A DNA stretch of 64,000 bases from Halorubrum rutilum (GCF_024494565.1 NZ_JANHDN010000012.1:31047-95046); one strand, 5' to 3'; shown: positions 25,725-35,231, counted from the first letter of the stretch. Notes: generated from the sequence alone by a model not told the origin. Translations and numbers: made by a program.

Positions 25725-26351
25725 CTAGCGCCAGAACCGCTTCGCGAACTTGGAGAAGATCCCGTCGTCCGGCTTCTCGACCGGCTCCCACAGCCGAAGC
25801 GCCTCGGCGCTGCTCGCGGCCTCGCTGGCGACGAGCCGCTCCTCGTCGGGCGCGACGACGACGAGGTTCACCTCGTAGTGGCCGTAGTAGCCGAACTTCA
25901 GCAGCGTCCGGTCCCGGAACCCGTCGACGAACTCGGCGACCGACTCCGGGATCCGATCGGCGACGAGCACGACCGTGACGTCGGTGCCGTAGTGCTGCTC
26001 GTTCCCCTCCACCCGCTCGTCGGCGACGTCGTGAGCGAACGCCACGAGCCGCTCTAACTCGCCGACCGTCGGGTTCCCGACGCGCCGGGCGAAGAGGTAC
26101 TCCATCACGTCGTGGTCCGCGTAGCTCAGGGCGGGATGGAGGAACTGCTTCTGGTTGCGCATCCGCATCTCCGCGGTCAGGTCGAACCGCTCCCCGTCGA
26201 CGACGACGTCGGCGTCGAGGTCGTAGCTGTACATCAGCCGGTCGGAGACCCGGTCGAGGTACTCGTCGTCGTAGTCCGGGACCGCCTCGCGGATCTCGGC
26301 CGGCAGCTCCTCGGGGTCGCGGCGGTCGTCGCCGCCGGCCGCGTCACTCAT
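25725..26351 (-). CDS. conserved haloarchaeal protein, unknown
   Basis: 208 residues, acidic, without membrane segments. Recognisable stretches are VPDYDDEYLDRVSDRLMYSYDL, LHPALSYADHDVMEYLFARR and TDVTVVLVADRIPESVAEF, giving an alpha/beta appearance. The C-terminus FSKFAKRFWR is basic and aromatic. It overlaps the end of the upstream cupin gene by 8 bp, so the two share an operon. I do not recognise a named family. Confidence 0.75.
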   Translation of the reverse strand: MSDAAGGDDRRDPEELPAEIREAVPDYDDEYLDRVSDRLMYSYDLDADVVVDGERFDLTAEMRMRNQKQFLHPALSYADHDVMEYLFARRVGNPTVGELERLVAFAHDVADERVEGNEQHYGTDVTVVLVADRIPESVAEFVDGFRDRTLLKFGYYGHYEVNLVVVAPDEERLVASEAASSAEALRLWEPVEKPDDGIFSKFAKRFWR

Positions 26352-26724
26352 CGTCGGGATCGTACGCGACCGCGTCGTCGTCTGCGGGCGGCGCGCCGAC
26401 CGCCAGTACGGTCACGGGGCCGTCGGCGTCGGCCGCGTTGTACGCGCGCTGCGGGCTCTCGGGGTCGACGACGAACAGGTCGTCCGCGGGCACCTCGTAC
26501 GTCCCCTCCGGCGTCTCCACCGAGAGCGTCCCGTCGAGGACGTAGAACGCCTCCTGCTGGGTCTCGTGGTAGTGGTACGCGAGCGGGAGCTGCTCGCCCG
26601 GCTCGGCGCGGAACCGGTTGATCGCGGCGGCGTCGAGCCCGCCCGGCTCGGAGAGCTTCCGGCACTCGCAGGGGCGGTCGGGCTTCGGCTCCACCGAGTC
26701 CGTGTCGACGACGCGGTATCCCAT
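26344..26724 (-). CDS. cupin-domain protein
   Basis: 126 residues from the ATG at 26724 (MGYRVVDTDSVEP). An N-terminal PCECRKLSEPGG with two cysteines precedes a cupin barrel. The metal motif 1 reads YHYHETQQEAFYVLDGTLSV and motif 2 reads DLFVVDPESPQRAYN, which lacks the usual second-motif histidine. Small single-cupin proteins bind sugars, metals or small ligands; the substrate is unknown. The longer frame upstream is not supported. It overlaps the next gene by 8 bp. Confidence 0.82.
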   Translation of the reverse strand: MGYRVVDTDSVEPKPDRPCECRKLSEPGGLDAAAINRFRAEPGEQLPLAYHYHETQQEAFYVLDGTLSVETPEGTYEVPADDLFVVDPESPQRAYNAADADGPVTVLAVGAPPADDDAVAYDPDDE

Positions 26725-26777
26725 GGGAACCAATTCCACGGAGCGATTGAAAAGGTCGTCGGGCCGAGTCGGGTCGG

Positions 26778-26843
26778 CGTCGCCCGGTTCCGCGGTCGAC
26801 GTCGCCCGGTTCCGCGGCCGGCGCTGTCCGGTTCCGCGGCCGG
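26778..26843 (+). repeat. 22-bp tandem repeat, three units
   Basis: Three adjacent units of a 22-bp sequence containing CCGGTTCCGCGG (26778-26799, 26800-26821, 26822-26843) lie in the divergent gap between the cupin gene and the 77-residue gene. Each unit contains a CCGCGG palindrome. There is no coding function here; it may affect one of the flanking promoters or be a simple slippage product. Confidence 0.8.
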
Positions 26844-26925
26844 CGCCGCAGCCCGAGAAAACGCCGTAGCGACGCCAGCGGTGGGTTTTAACTTCGTCGA
26901 ACACGATCGTTCGGTAGAGAAACTT

Positions 26926-27159
26926 ATGTCCGACGACGAGATCCAAGCGGAGGCGTGCGGACGGTGCTCGATGTCGACCGTCGTGGGCGCGGTGAACGGC
27001 GACAAGGACCCGGAGGAGCGGGCCGATCACGACCCGTTCGCGGAGGAGCGCATCGAGGTCGACGAGTCGTCGTTCCGCCGGGTCTCGCCGGGCGGATTCC
27101 TCAGCGACCTCAAGGACCGCGTCGACGAGCTCGGGCGTCGGCTCTCGTACGGGAAGTGA
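26926..27159 (+). CDS. small acidic protein with an N-terminal CxxC
   Basis: 77 residues from the ATG at 26926. The N-terminus has EACGRCSMSTVVGAVNGDKDPEE, with one CxxC pair, and the rest is charged, ending SPGGFLSDLKDRVDELGRRL. A single CxxC could bind metal as a dimer or act in redox. The gene starts about 80 bp after the 22-bp repeat. Family not recognised. Confidence 0.7.
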   Translation: MSDDEIQAEACGRCSMSTVVGAVNGDKDPEERADHDPFAEERIEVDESSFRRVSPGGFLSDLKDRVDELGRRLSYGK

Positions 27160-27242
27160 ACTCCCCCGCACTCCCCCTCACCTGACGCTCGCGCTCGGTC
27201 GGAGAGACTTATACGCGTTCGTTCCCTACCGGGTGCCACGCG

Positions 27243-27929
27243 ATGGAAGAGAGCATCTCCGGCTTCAAGATGCGCGGGGACTGGGGAGACGTCGTCGAAC
27301 ACGGCGAGCGGATCGCCTTAGCGCTCCGGGAGACGGGCGCCGACGGCGACGCGTTCTACGAGTTCGACGACTGGCGCCCGAAGTCTCACGAACGCATCGA
27401 CGAGGACGTGTCGGCGAAGACCGCCGAGCAGGCGTCCGTCGGCGAGGGCGAGGGCGAACAGGCCGGTAAGACGCCGGGCGACGACCTCCAGACGGCCGGC
27501 GAGAAGCTCACCGAGTCCTACGAGAAGGTCGAGGAGAACGACACCGAGAGCGCGATGGAGAGCTGGGGCGAGTCGATCGGCCACGTCGCCCGCGCGGCCG
27601 ACTCGGCGAGCCGCAAGGCGCTCCGGAAGGTCGAGGACACGGTGTACCGGAAGGTGATGACCCAGATGGCGCCGTACTACTTCGACAACGAGCTCGTCAG
27701 CGCCAACATCCAGGAGGTCGGCCGCGGCGAGGACGGGGAGACGTTCGAGTTCGAGGTGAACGTCAACGACGACGAGCTGAAGGCCGAGGTGAGCGAGATC
27801 CTCGACGAGTACGAGTCCGAGATCGACCGCTGGCACGTCGAGACCGAGAAGCGCACGGACGACGTCGCCGCCGCCGAGGGGGTCGAGCCCCCGGAGACGG
27901 AGGGCGGCCCGGACTCGACGATGACGTGA
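27243..27929 (+). CDS. conserved haloarchaeal protein, unknown
   Basis: 228 residues, very acidic. The N-terminus is MEESISGFKMRGDWGDVVEH. A low-complexity middle (about 60-90) is followed by a helical part with SIGHVARAADSASRKALRKVED and MTQMAPYYFDNELVSANIQ, and a final ESEIDRWHVETEK. No membrane helix or catalytic motif is seen. A TTATACG box lies about 27 nt before the start. It looks like a widely shared haloarchaeal protein but I cannot assign a role. Confidence 0.75.
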   Translation: MEESISGFKMRGDWGDVVEHGERIALALRETGADGDAFYEFDDWRPKSHERIDEDVSAKTAEQASVGEGEGEQAGKTPGDDLQTAGEKLTESYEKVEENDTESAMESWGESIGHVARAADSASRKALRKVEDTVYRKVMTQMAPYYFDNELVSANIQEVGRGEDGETFEFEVNVNDDELKAEVSEILDEYESEIDRWHVETEKRTDDVAAAEGVEPPETEGGPDSTMT

Positions 27930-27981
27930 CCCGCGAGCGCGGTACGGACGGTTTTAACCCGACGACTCGCGAAGGGAGCCC

Positions 27982-28224
27982 ATGAGCGAGGTACTCCGGA
28001 TCGAGGCCGGCGAGCTGTCGGCCGACGAGATCATCGACGCCCTCAACGACGGCCGGCGGATCCTCGTCGACGTCGAGCTCGCCGGCGGCCGCCACGAGGT
28101 CGTGCTCCGCTACGACGGCGAGACGTACCACTGCGACACCCCGACGAACCTCCACCGGCACGCTGAGGAGTCGGAGATGCGCGGCTGTATCGACCGGATG
28201 GGGTACGCCGACCCCGACGGCTGA
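27982..28224 (+). CDS. small conserved haloarchaeal protein, unknown
   Basis: 80 residues, MSEVLRIEAGELSADEIID then VDVELAGGRHEVVLRYDGE and YHCDTPTNLHRHAEESEMRG. It resembles a small alpha/beta domain. A TTTTAACC box sits about 27 nt upstream of the ATG. The last 25 bases of the gene, with the stop, form the first unit of a 31-bp tandem repeat. Function unknown. Confidence 0.72.
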   Translation: MSEVLRIEAGELSADEIIDALNDGRRILVDVELAGGRHEVVLRYDGETYHCDTPTNLHRHAEESEMRGCIDRMGYADPDG

Positions 28225-28292
28225 CCGCCCGGGGTGCGCCGACCCCGACGGCCGACCGCCCGGGGTGCGCCGACCCCGACGGCCGACCGCCC
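28200..28292 (+). repeat. 31-bp tandem repeat, three units, covering a gene 3' end
   Basis: Three gapless 31-bp units (28200-28230, 28231-28261, 28262-28292) differ at only two positions. The first encodes the GYADPDG end of the 80-residue protein and contains its TGA; in units two and three that codon is CGA. As at 22.1 kb, the gene's 3' end has been copied in tandem beyond the stop. Confidence 0.9.
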
Positions 28293-28377
28293 GCCGAGCG
28301 CGCCCACGCGTCACATCCGCCGGGCCCCCACCGCCGCCGATGACGACTTTTAACCCGACCGCAGTCGAACGGCGCCC

Positions 28378-28755
28378 ATGAGCGACCCCGAGATCGAGGA
28401 CCTCGTCGGCGACGTCTCCCCCTCGTTCGAGCACGTGCTCTCCTGCGTGTTCGGCGTCCGGGACCACGAGAGCCGCACGTACCTGACGCTGCTCGATCAC
28501 CCGGGAAGCACCGTCGCCGAGCTCGCCGAGACGCTCGACCGGGACCGGTCGAACGTGAACCGCTCGCTGTCGACGCTGCGCGACAAGGGGCTCGTCGAGC
28601 GCCGCCGTCGGCTGCTTGACTCCGGCGGGTACGTCTACCAGTACACCGCGATCCCGGTCCCGGAGGCCAAAGAGCGGCTCCACGACGCGCTCGACGAGTG
28701 GGTCGAGGGCGTCCACGAGGCGATCGACGCGTTCGACCCCGACGACCGGGAGTAG
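28378..28755 (+). CDS. winged-helix transcriptional regulator (TrmB/MarR-like)
   Basis: 125 residues. A winged helix-turn-helix occupies about 30-95: RTYLTLLDHPGSTVAELAE, then the recognition helix LDRDRSNVNRSLSTLRDKG, then LVERRRRLLDSGGYVYQY as the wing. The C-terminal helix EAKERLHDALDEWVEGVHEA could dimerise. The ligand and targets are unknown. A TTTTAACC box lies about 27 nt before the ATG. It converges on purO with only 2 bp between stops. Confidence 0.85.
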   Translation: MSDPEIEDLVGDVSPSFEHVLSCVFGVRDHESRTYLTLLDHPGSTVAELAETLDRDRSNVNRSLSTLRDKGLVERRRRLLDSGGYVYQYTAIPVPEAKERLHDALDEWVEGVHEAIDAFDPDDRE

Positions 28756-28757
28756 GA

Positions 28758-29369
28758 CTACCCGTCGTCCCCGTTGTCGAACGCCAGCGTGACGCCGTCG
28801 CCGTCGACGGTCGCGCCCGCGGCGCAGACGGGATGCTCGAAGTCGGCGTCGAGGACCTCGCTCGCGGCCTCTCCCGCGTCCGGCGCGCCGGTCGCGGCCG
28901 CCGCGAGCGGGTACGGCTCGGGACTATCGGTCTCGTAAGTGGCGACGATCGTCGGCTCGTCGACGGTCTCCACGAGCAGCGCGTCGCGGCGGACGACGCC
29001 GACCGTCGCCGTCTCGCTCCCGACGACGCCGGCGATCCGCGGCGTGTCGTAGTCGTCCTTCTCGAAGTCGAGCGCGAGCAGCGGGGTCGCCAGCGCGTCG
29101 CGCGCCGGGTAGCCGAGCTCCAGCTTCTCCGCGATCGGGTCGACGTGGGAGCCGTTGCCGACGACCGCGAGCGGCTCCTCCGTCGGCGTCCGGACCGCTC
29201 GCGCGCAGTTGTACGAGACGTACGGGTTGTCCGTCTCGGGGGCGTCCGGCGTCGGGCCCACGGTGAGGGTCTCGCCGCGGTCGAGCACGCGGCGGTTCGG
29301 GAACGAGCGCGAGGAGACGCGGTAGGCCCCGATTCCGGGGGCGACGACGACGAATCGTCCGACGTACAT
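28758..29369 (-). CDS. purO: archaeal IMP cyclohydrolase
   Basis: 203 residues beginning [27 protein letters not shown] follows, and [10 protein letters not shown] lies near residue 48, as do [14 protein letters not shown] and [15 protein letters not shown]. These are hallmarks of PurO, the archaeal enzyme that closes the purine ring to form IMP (replacing the PurH cyclase). Length agrees with the family. No other purine genes are adjacent. Confidence 0.92.
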   Translation of the reverse strand: MYVGRFVVVAPGIGAYRVSSRSFPNRRVLDRGETLTVGPTPDAPETDNPYVSYNCARAVRTPTEEPLAVVGNGSHVDPIAEKLELGYPARDALATPLLALDFEKDDYDTPRIAGVVGSETATVGVVRRDALLVETVDEPTIVATYETDSPEPYPLAAAATGAPDAGEAASEVLDADFEHPVCAAGATVDGDGVTLAFDNGDDG

Positions 29370-29540
29370 ACGTCTTCGTGGCTATTCGGTCGGGTAAAAC
29401 GCATCGATATGCGCACGTTCGTCGATCGCTTCGCGGCCGCGGTCGGGCGGTCGCGTTCCGTCACCGCCTGCGAACGAGTGACAGAGGGCCGGCGACGCGC
29501 AACGCTTACAAACACGCACAGGCTATCGGCGGTTGCGCAC

Positions 29541-29613
29541 AGTCCATTGGGGTAGTGGCCAATCCTGAAGCCTTCTGGGGGCTTCGACCCTGGTTCGAAT
29601 CCAGGATGGACTA
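29541..29613 (+). tRNA. tRNA-Gln (anticodon CTG)
   Basis: A full cloverleaf can be drawn. The acceptor pairs AGTCCAT with ATGGACT and the discriminator is A. The anticodon stem AAGCC/GGCTT encloses loop TTCTGGG with CTG as anticodon, and the T-arm CCTGG/CCAGG encloses TTCGAAT. No intron is visible and CCA is not encoded. Confidence 0.93.
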
Positions 29614-29797
29614 TTCCCGCGGTCCGCCGCTTCTCGCCCCGACTGCGACGCCCCGTTCCGTCTCGCCGAGAAGGACCGTTTCGAGTGGACCGACTCGCTA
29701 CTCCGGTTCGACTCGATCGTTCCCTTCGTTTGGAGCCGCATCCTCTCCGAGTACCTCGGTTTCCAGTAGAAACGAAGGGGTGATCGGCCGTGCCAGA

Positions 29798-30400
29798 TCA
29801 CTTCTCGACGTCGAGCAGCGCGACGCGCTCGCGGACGACGTCGGCCAGGTCGCCGGCCGTCGCCGCGAGCTCGCGGTCGGTAACGTCGTAGAACTCCCGC
29901 ACCCGGTCCGCGTCGAAGTCGGTGACGGCGTCGGCGCCGACGGTCGTCAGCCCCTCGATCGCGCGCTCGGCCGCGTCGAGGTCCGCGGCGGGCCGGTCCG
30001 CGCCGGGCACGTCGCCGAAGTCTGCGGCGAGGACGACCGCGCGCTGGTCCCCCTCGGCGACGCCGAGCGTCAGCGCCCGATCGATCTGCCGCCGGCCGGC
30101 CGCGTACAGCAGGACCTCGACGCCCGGGTCGCGCGCGACGGCCTCGCCGCGGGCGATCGCTCGCGCGGCGAGACGGGTCGCGGCGTCGAGGTGGGCGTCG
30201 GAGACGACGAGACCGGCGTCGAACGCTTGGACGACCGCGCCGGTGTCGGCGGCGATCTCGTCGAGCCGGGCGAGGAACCCGTCGAGGTCGTCGATGGCGA
30301 CCGTCCCGCGGACGAGGCGGTGCGGCGGCGTCGGCGGGTCCGGTGGGCCGTCGCCGTCGGCCTCGCCCCCGCCGCCCTCGGAGCGACCGTCGTCGCTCAC
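29798..30400 (-). CDS. cgi121: KEOPS complex subunit Cgi121
   Basis: 200 residues. A disordered acidic N-terminus (to about residue 25) precedes [40 protein letters not shown] and a helical [17 protein letters not shown], then [20 protein letters not shown]. This matches Cgi121, a small KEOPS subunit involved in t6A modification of tRNA. Its ATG overlaps the hel308 stop by 4 bp. The linkage with hel308 gives added support. Confidence 0.87.
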   Translation of the reverse strand: MSDDGRSEGGGGEADGDGPPDPPTPPHRLVRGTVAIDDLDGFLARLDEIAADTGAVVQAFDAGLVVSDAHLDAATRLAARAIARGEAVARDPGVEVLLYAAGRRQIDRALTLGVAEGDQRAVVLAADFGDVPGADRPAADLDAAERAIEGLTTVGADAVTDFDADRVREFYDVTDRELAATAGDLADVVRERVALLDVEK

Positions 30401-32865
30401 TCGAAGTCACCCAGGCTCGCCTGTCCGTCGCCGCTCTCGTCGCTCGCGGACCCGGCGGTCGCCGCCGCCGAGGCCGACTTGTCCGGCCGCACGTCGTCCA
30501 TCGACGGGTCCTCGCGGCCGGCGTGTTCGAGGATGCGCTCGGCGGTGCGCTCGCGGCCGCGGAGCGCGCCGAGCACGACCGCCTTGTCGGCCTCGCGGAG
30601 GTCGGCGCGCGTCTCGATCCCGGCCTCGAACAGCCGCCGGGCGCGCTTCCGGCCGACGTTGCGGACGCCGGCCAGGTCGAGCAGCTCCTCGCGGACGCCG
30701 TACTCGATCCGCTTCCGCGCCTCGCGGACCGCGACGACGACGTCGCCGTCGACGCCCTCCACGTCGCGCGCGAGCGTCTCGGCCGCGCGCAGCAGCCACT
30801 CGGCGGTGTCGACCTTCCCGCGGATGTCGCCCGGACCGACGCCGTACCGCTCCGTGATCCGGTCCTCGTCGACCTCGTTCGCCCAGTCCTCCAGGAGCCG
30901 GGCCGTCTTCAGCGACGCGAGCCAGTCCTCGAAGCGCACGTCCTCGTACTCGGAGGGCACGTCGCCGAGGAACTCGGACTCGCGCTCGTAGCAGAGCTCG
31001 GTGTACGTCTCGCGGTCCCCCGACTTCAGGTAGAGCTCGTACATGTCGGGGGTGCGGCTGACGAGGTGGTAGAGGCCGAGCGGGGTGACTTCGGGGGACT
31101 CCGTCACCTCTCCGCCTTCCGTCCCGCTCACCTCGCCGTCCTCGCCGCCCTCGCCGCCCGCTCCGGCCCGCGTGTACGTCCCGAACCCGGGCTCGTCGGC
31201 GTCTCCGTCGCCGTCGGCCGTCATGACGAACTCCCCCTCGCCCTCGCCTCCCGCGCCGGCGACCTCGGCGCTCCCGGCCGCCCCGACCGACCGGAGCCCG
31301 TCGAGCATCTCCGCGGCGCTCATCGGGTCGAGGTAGAGCCGCGAGACGGTGTGGCCGATGCCGGTCGCGGTCAGGCCCTCGGTCCCCCCGTCGCGGTCGA
31401 CGAAGTCGTTGACGGCGAGGTAGTCGAGGACGGTGTCGGTGACGGCCGCGAGCCGGCCCTCGTCGTCGGTCTGCGTGGCGTAGAGGGTGTTGTCGAGGAA
31501 CGAGAGGAGCCCGTCGCGGGTGGAGGCGAAGCCGGAGGCGATGGTGGCGAGCACGTGGGTCCGGAGCGCGGGCTCGGCGGCGAGCTTCGACCGGACCGGC
31601 TCGGGGTCGGCCCAGAGGTACCGCTCGAACAGCTCCTCCTTCGTGTCCGCGTCGTTCGCGAGCAGCACGGCCTCGCCGTACGGGTCGAGCCCGGGTCGCC
31701 CAGCGCGCCCGCACATCTGGTGGACCTCCAGCACGTCGAGGGGTTTCATCCCGCCGAACTCCCCGTCGTAGCGGCGCCAGTCGCGCACGATCACCCGGCG
31801 GGCGGGGGTGTTGACCCCGGCGGCGAGGGTGGGCGTCGCGGAGATGCACTTGATGAGGCGGTCGCGGAACGCGTCCTCCACGAGCGACCGGTGTTCGCTC
31901 GCGAGGCCGGCGTGGTGGAACGCCGACCCCCGTTCGACCGCGTCGGCGAGGTCCTCGGAGGTGTCGGTGTCGGAGACGCCGCGGATCTCCTCGGCGAGCT
32001 CGCGGAGGCGGTCGCGCTCGTTGTCGGTGAGCCGCGACCCGGTGACCTCGGCCAGCTTCCGGGCCGACGACTCGGCGTTGCGCCGGGAGTTGACGAAGAC
32101 GAGCGAGGAGCCGCCCTGCCCGTCCTCCTCCGTGTCGAGGGCGTCCGCGACGAGCCGGGCGGTCTGGTCCTCGCCGCGCTCGACGGGCACCTCGCGCTTG
32201 CTCCCGTCGGCGAAGTCGATCGCGTTGCCGAAGTGGACGCCCATCCGGAGGTCGATCGGGCGCCAGTCGGACTCGACGAGGCCGGCGTCGAGCCACTCGG
32301 CGATGACGTCGGCGTTGCCGACGGTCGCCGAGAGCGCGACCGTCTGGAGCCCGGGGTTCACCTTGCGGAGCTTCGCGAGGGTCACCTCCAGGGTGGGGCC
32401 GCGGTTCGGGTCGTCGACGAGGTGGACCTCGTCGCTCACGACGCAGGTGAGGTCGTCGATCCACGGGGCGCCGTTGCGGATCAGCGAGTCGACCTTCTCC
32501 GAGGTGGCGACGATGATGTCGCGCGTCGCCAGCCACTCGCCGTCCGACTCGTAGTTGCCGGTGGAGACGCCGACCGTGACGCCGTGGTCCTCCCAGCGCT
32601 CGAACTCGGTCTTCTTCTCGCTGGCGAGCGCGCGCAGCGGGACGATATAGAGGGCCTTCCCCCCGCGCTCGACCGCGGACAGCATGGCGAGCTCGGCGAT
32701 CAGCGTCTTCCCGGAGGCCGTCGGCACCGCGGCGACGAGGCTCTCGCCGTCGACGACGCCGGCCTCGACCGCGGCCGCTTGGGGCGGATACAGCTCGGCG
32801 ACGCCCTCCGCTTCGAGCGCCTCGCCGACGCCCGCGGGGAGCCCGGAGAGCGAACTCGGTTGCAT
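30397..32865 (-). CDS. hel308: Hel308 superfamily 2 DNA helicase
   Basis: 822 residues from the ATG at 32865 ([10 protein letters not shown]). Helicase motifs in order: Q-motif [13 protein letters not shown], Walker [15 protein letters not shown], Ib, DEVH box [12 protein letters not shown], motif [13 protein letters not shown], motif [11 protein letters not shown], motif V/VI with [16 protein letters not shown] and [12 protein letters not shown] winged-helix domain, ratchet and C-terminal HhH ([19 protein letters not shown]) follow. A low-complexity acidic/glycine insert lies around 545-600. The final SLGDFE resembles a PCNA- or RPA-binding tail. It acts at stalled forks. Confidence 0.95.
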   Translation of the reverse strand: MQPSSLSGLPAGVGEALEAEGVAELYPPQAAAVEAGVVDGESLVAAVPTASGKTLIAELAMLSAVERGGKALYIVPLRALASEKKTEFERWEDHGVTVGVSTGNYESDGEWLATRDIIVATSEKVDSLIRNGAPWIDDLTCVVSDEVHLVDDPNRGPTLEVTLAKLRKVNPGLQTVALSATVGNADVIAEWLDAGLVESDWRPIDLRMGVHFGNAIDFADGSKREVPVERGEDQTARLVADALDTEEDGQGGSSLVFVNSRRNAESSARKLAEVTGSRLTDNERDRLRELAEEIRGVSDTDTSEDLADAVERGSAFHHAGLASEHRSLVEDAFRDRLIKCISATPTLAAGVNTPARRVIVRDWRRYDGEFGGMKPLDVLEVHQMCGRAGRPGLDPYGEAVLLANDADTKEELFERYLWADPEPVRSKLAAEPALRTHVLATIASGFASTRDGLLSFLDNTLYATQTDDEGRLAAVTDTVLDYLAVNDFVDRDGGTEGLTATGIGHTVSRLYLDPMSAAEMLDGLRSVGAAGSAEVAGAGGEGEGEFVMTADGDGDADEPGFGTYTRAGAGGEGGEDGEVSGTEGGEVTESPEVTPLGLYHLVSRTPDMYELYLKSGDRETYTELCYERESEFLGDVPSEYEDVRFEDWLASLKTARLLEDWANEVDEDRITERYGVGPGDIRGKVDTAEWLLRAAETLARDVEGVDGDVVVAVREARKRIEYGVREELLDLAGVRNVGRKRARRLFEAGIETRADLREADKAVVLGALRGRERTAERILEHAGREDPSMDDVRPDKSASAAATAGSASDESGDGQASLGDFE

Positions 32866-32951
32866 TGGTGGAGGGTGGGTCCCGACCCGATTTAAACCGT
32901 CGGAACGGGGCGGAGGGCGGCCGGGCCACCCCCGTCCCCGCCGCGGTCGGC

Positions 32952-33548
32952 CTAGAGCTCGCCCTTCGTGCTCGGCGTGTCGCTGCGGCGCTCGTCGAGC
33001 CGCGTCGCGTCGTCGAGCGCCCGCGCGAGCGCCTTGAACAGCGCCTCGACCTCGTGGTGGGCGTTGTCTCCCGTCTCCACTGCGGCGTGGAGCGTCAGGC
33101 CGGCGTTGTGCGCTAACGACAGCGCGAAGTGGTCGGCCATGACGCTCGTGAACTCTCCGACCGACTCCTGAGAGAATTCGCCCGAGAACTCGTAGTACGG
33201 CCGGCCCGCGACGTCGACGACGACGCTCGCGACCGCCTCGTCGAGGGGGACGCGCCGGTCGGCGTACCGCCGGATGCCGCGCTTCTCGCCGAGCGCCTCG
33301 TCGAACGCCTCGCCGAGGCAGATCGCCACGTCCTCGACCGTGTGGTGGTCGTCGACGTCGAGGTCGCCGTCGCACCTGACGGTGAGGTCGAAGAGCCCGT
33401 GTTTGGCGAACGACGCCAGCATGTGGTCGTAGAAGCCGATCCCGGTGTCGACCTCGCTGTCGCCGTCGCCGTCGACCGCGAGCGTGAGCTCGATCGTCGT
33501 CTCGCTCGTCTCGCGGGTGACCGCGGCCGTCCGGTCGTGCTCGCTCAT
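32952..33548 (-). CDS. hisB: imidazoleglycerol-phosphate dehydratase
   Basis: 198 residues with the two metal-binding halves: [18 protein letters not shown] and [16 protein letters not shown] in the first, and [20 protein letters not shown] and [17 protein letters not shown] in the second. This is the sixth step of histidine synthesis. hisA lies 21 kb away, so histidine genes are scattered here as is common in haloarchaea. Confidence 0.95.
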   Translation of the reverse strand: MSEHDRTAAVTRETSETTIELTLAVDGDGDSEVDTGIGFYDHMLASFAKHGLFDLTVRCDGDLDVDDHHTVEDVAICLGEAFDEALGEKRGIRRYADRRVPLDEAVASVVVDVAGRPYYEFSGEFSQESVGEFTSVMADHFALSLAHNAGLTLHAAVETGDNAHHEVEALFKALARALDDATRLDERRSDTPSTKGEL

Positions 33549-33656
33549 ACCGGCCTGTCACGGCCGATTCGTAAGTCGGTTGCGGGTGCGGTGACCTCCG
33601 AATCGGAGCGGAGCGAGCGTCACCTGGAAGGAGGCGATCGTCTGTGAGAGCCGGTC

Positions 33657-34020
33657 GCGGTCGGCGCGCGCCTGTGAGCGCCCGGAGGGCGCGAAACAGC
33701 GCGTGCGAGGGAGTCGGACCGGCGCGGCCGCGCCGGTCCGACGAGGCTGGGGAGGTGTGAGGCGCGGTGCTGTGCGGGGCGGGTGGGTCTCAAAGGGGCA
33801 GCCGGGAGGATGGCACAGGCGACGCAAGCACCACAGGGAGCGAGCACAGCGAGCGACCGAGGAGCACAGCGAGCGTGTGCCATCCTCCCGGCTGGGGCTT
33901 TGGAGGTGTTCTCTGCCGATCCGTAGTCATCCCCGTATCGCCGAGCGACGGGGACTTCGACACCATTCACCCTCGACTCGTCGTCAGCAATTTATAAGCG
34001 AGCGGTCGGCGCTTCGCCGA
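33657..34020 (-). repeat. structured intergenic repeat element, copy 4 (reverse) with decayed 57-bp modules
   Basis: This occupies most of the 523-bp gap between hisB and the FMN reductase gene. Stem 3 has a GCGCCC/GGGCGC tip near 33678-33692. Stem 2 is a perfect 30-nt palindrome at 33713-33742. Stem 1 is a perfect 19-bp pairing of 33799-33817 with 33876-33894. The shared GGCTGGGGCTTTGGAGG ends the body, and decayed versions of this block recur at +57 (GACGGGGACTTCGACACC) and +114 (near 34008). The flanks (33549-33656, 34021-34071) show nothing else apart from a TTTTTA box at about 34044. Confidence 0.85.
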
Positions 34021-34071
34021 CCCCTCCCGTCGATCGCCCGCGTTTTTACCACACGCGCTCGAACAACGCGT

Positions 34072-34602
34072 ATGACCCGAATCGTCGCCGTCTCCGGCAG
34101 CCGGAGCGCGGACAGCACCACGCGGGCCGCGCTGGATGTCGCACTCGACGCCGCGGCCGACGCCGGCGCCGAGACCGGGATGATCGACCTCGGCGCGGTC
34201 GACCTCCCGCTGTACCACCCCGACGAGGACGCGCAGGGCGACAGCGAGGCGCTGACGCGGCGCGTCCGCGAGGCCGACGGCGTGATCGCCGGCACCCCCG
34301 TCTACCGGGGGTCCTACTCCTCGACGTTCAAGAACTTCCACGACTTCTGCGGGTCGAGCGAGTACGAGAACACCGCCGTGGGCCTGCTCGCGACCGCCGG
34401 CGGCGGGTCGTACGGCGGGACGCTCGAACACCTCCGGTCGACGTTCCGGAACGTCCACGCGTGGACGGTCCCCCACGAGGTCGGGATCCGGGGCGCGTCG
34501 GGCGTCGTCGACGAGGGCGGGATCGCGGACGACGACCTCCGAGAGCGCACGGAGCGGCTCGGCCGGGTCGTCGCGGAGCACGCGGAGCGGCTGCGGCGGT
34601 AG
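34072..34602 (+). CDS. NADPH-dependent FMN reductase family protein
   Basis: 176 residues from the ATG at 34072. A flavodoxin-like fold starts RIVAVSGSRSADSTTRAAL, where SGSRSADS is the FMN phosphate loop. AVDLPLYHPDEDAQGD and GTPVYRGSYSSTFKNFHDF follow, typical of the family. GLLATAGGGSYGGTLEHLR would contact the isoalloxazine. The electron acceptor is unknown. A TTTTTACC box lies about 27 nt upstream, separate from repeat copy 4. Confidence 0.87.
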   Translation: MTRIVAVSGSRSADSTTRAALDVALDAAADAGAETGMIDLGAVDLPLYHPDEDAQGDSEALTRRVREADGVIAGTPVYRGSYSSTFKNFHDFCGSSEYENTAVGLLATAGGGSYGGTLEHLRSTFRNVHAWTVPHEVGIRGASGVVDEGGIADDDLRERTERLGRVVAEHAERLRR

Positions 34603-34675
34603 CCCGGCGCTCCCGCCCTACCCCGCCCCGGCGTCGACCCGCCGCCCTTTTGACCGCCTCGCGCCTACGGCGCCC

Positions 34676-34711
34676 ATGACCGAACCGGGTGACGACGACC
34701 GTGTCCGCTAA
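34676..34711 (+). CDS. possible 11-codon upstream ORF overlapping the hjc start
   Basis: ATG ACC GAA ... CGC TAA encodes [11 protein letters not shown]. It sits about 26 nt after a CTTTTGAC box, where a leaderless start is expected. It overlaps the hjc start in another frame: hjc would begin at GTG 34689 or 34701 inside it. Either it is a leader peptide, or the true start is this ATG and a small indel separates the frames. Confidence 0.4.
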   Translation: MTEPGDDDRVR

Positions 34712-35231
34712 CCGGAAGGGGGACCGCCGCGAGCGCGAGCTGGTGAACGCCCTCGACGAGGCGGGGTTCGCCGTGATGCGCGCGCCGGCCAGCGGCGCCG
34801 CGACGGAGCGGGAGCTCCCGGACGTCCTCGCCGGCGACGGGGAGGCGTTCTACGCGATCGAGGCGAAGTCGAGCGCCGGCGACCCGATCTACCTCACCGG
34901 CGAGGAGGTGGAGGCGCTGACCTTCTTCGCGCGGAACTTCGGCGCGAAGGCGCGGATCGCGGTGCGGTTCGACCGCGAGGACTGGTACTTCTTCCACCCG
35001 GGCGACCTCTACACCACCGACGCCGGGTCGTATCGGGTGAAGAAGGAGACGGCGCTCGCCGAGGGGACCGACTTCCCCGAGTTCGTCGGCGAGACGGAGA
35101 AGGTGACGCTCGACGAGGTCGGCGGCGACGGCGGCGACGGGGTCGACCCCGAGCTCCAAGAGCGCCGCGAGATCCTGGAGGCGGTCCGGGACGGCCACAT
35201 GCCGGTCGCGGACGCGCTCGACGTGCTGTGA
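34701..35231 (+). CDS. hjc: Holliday junction resolvase Hjc
   Basis: 176 residues if the GTG at 34701 is used ([14 protein letters not shown]); an in-frame GTG at 34689 adds four residues. The nuclease residues are E in [12 protein letters not shown] in [10 protein letters not shown] and the ExK in [11 protein letters not shown], with [11 protein letters not shown] the usual Hjc stretch. The acidic C-terminal part (from about 130) is haloarchaeal. It cuts four-way junctions in recombination. The upstream ATG is in a different frame (see the 11-codon ORF). Confidence 0.9.
   Translation: MSANRKGDRRERELVNALDEAGFAVMRAPASGAATERELPDVLAGDGEAFYAIEAKSSAGDPIYLTGEEVEALTFFARNFGAKARIAVRFDREDWYFFHPGDLYTTDAGSYRVKKETALAEGTDFPEFVGETEKVTLDEVGGDGGDGVDPELQERREILEAVRDGHMPVADALDVL

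Noticed and set aside
30343..32895. Open frame of 850 codons opposite hel308
   Set aside because: GC-rich halophile genes give long antisense frames. Its product is arginine/glycine/valine noise with no motif, while hel308 has every helicase motif.
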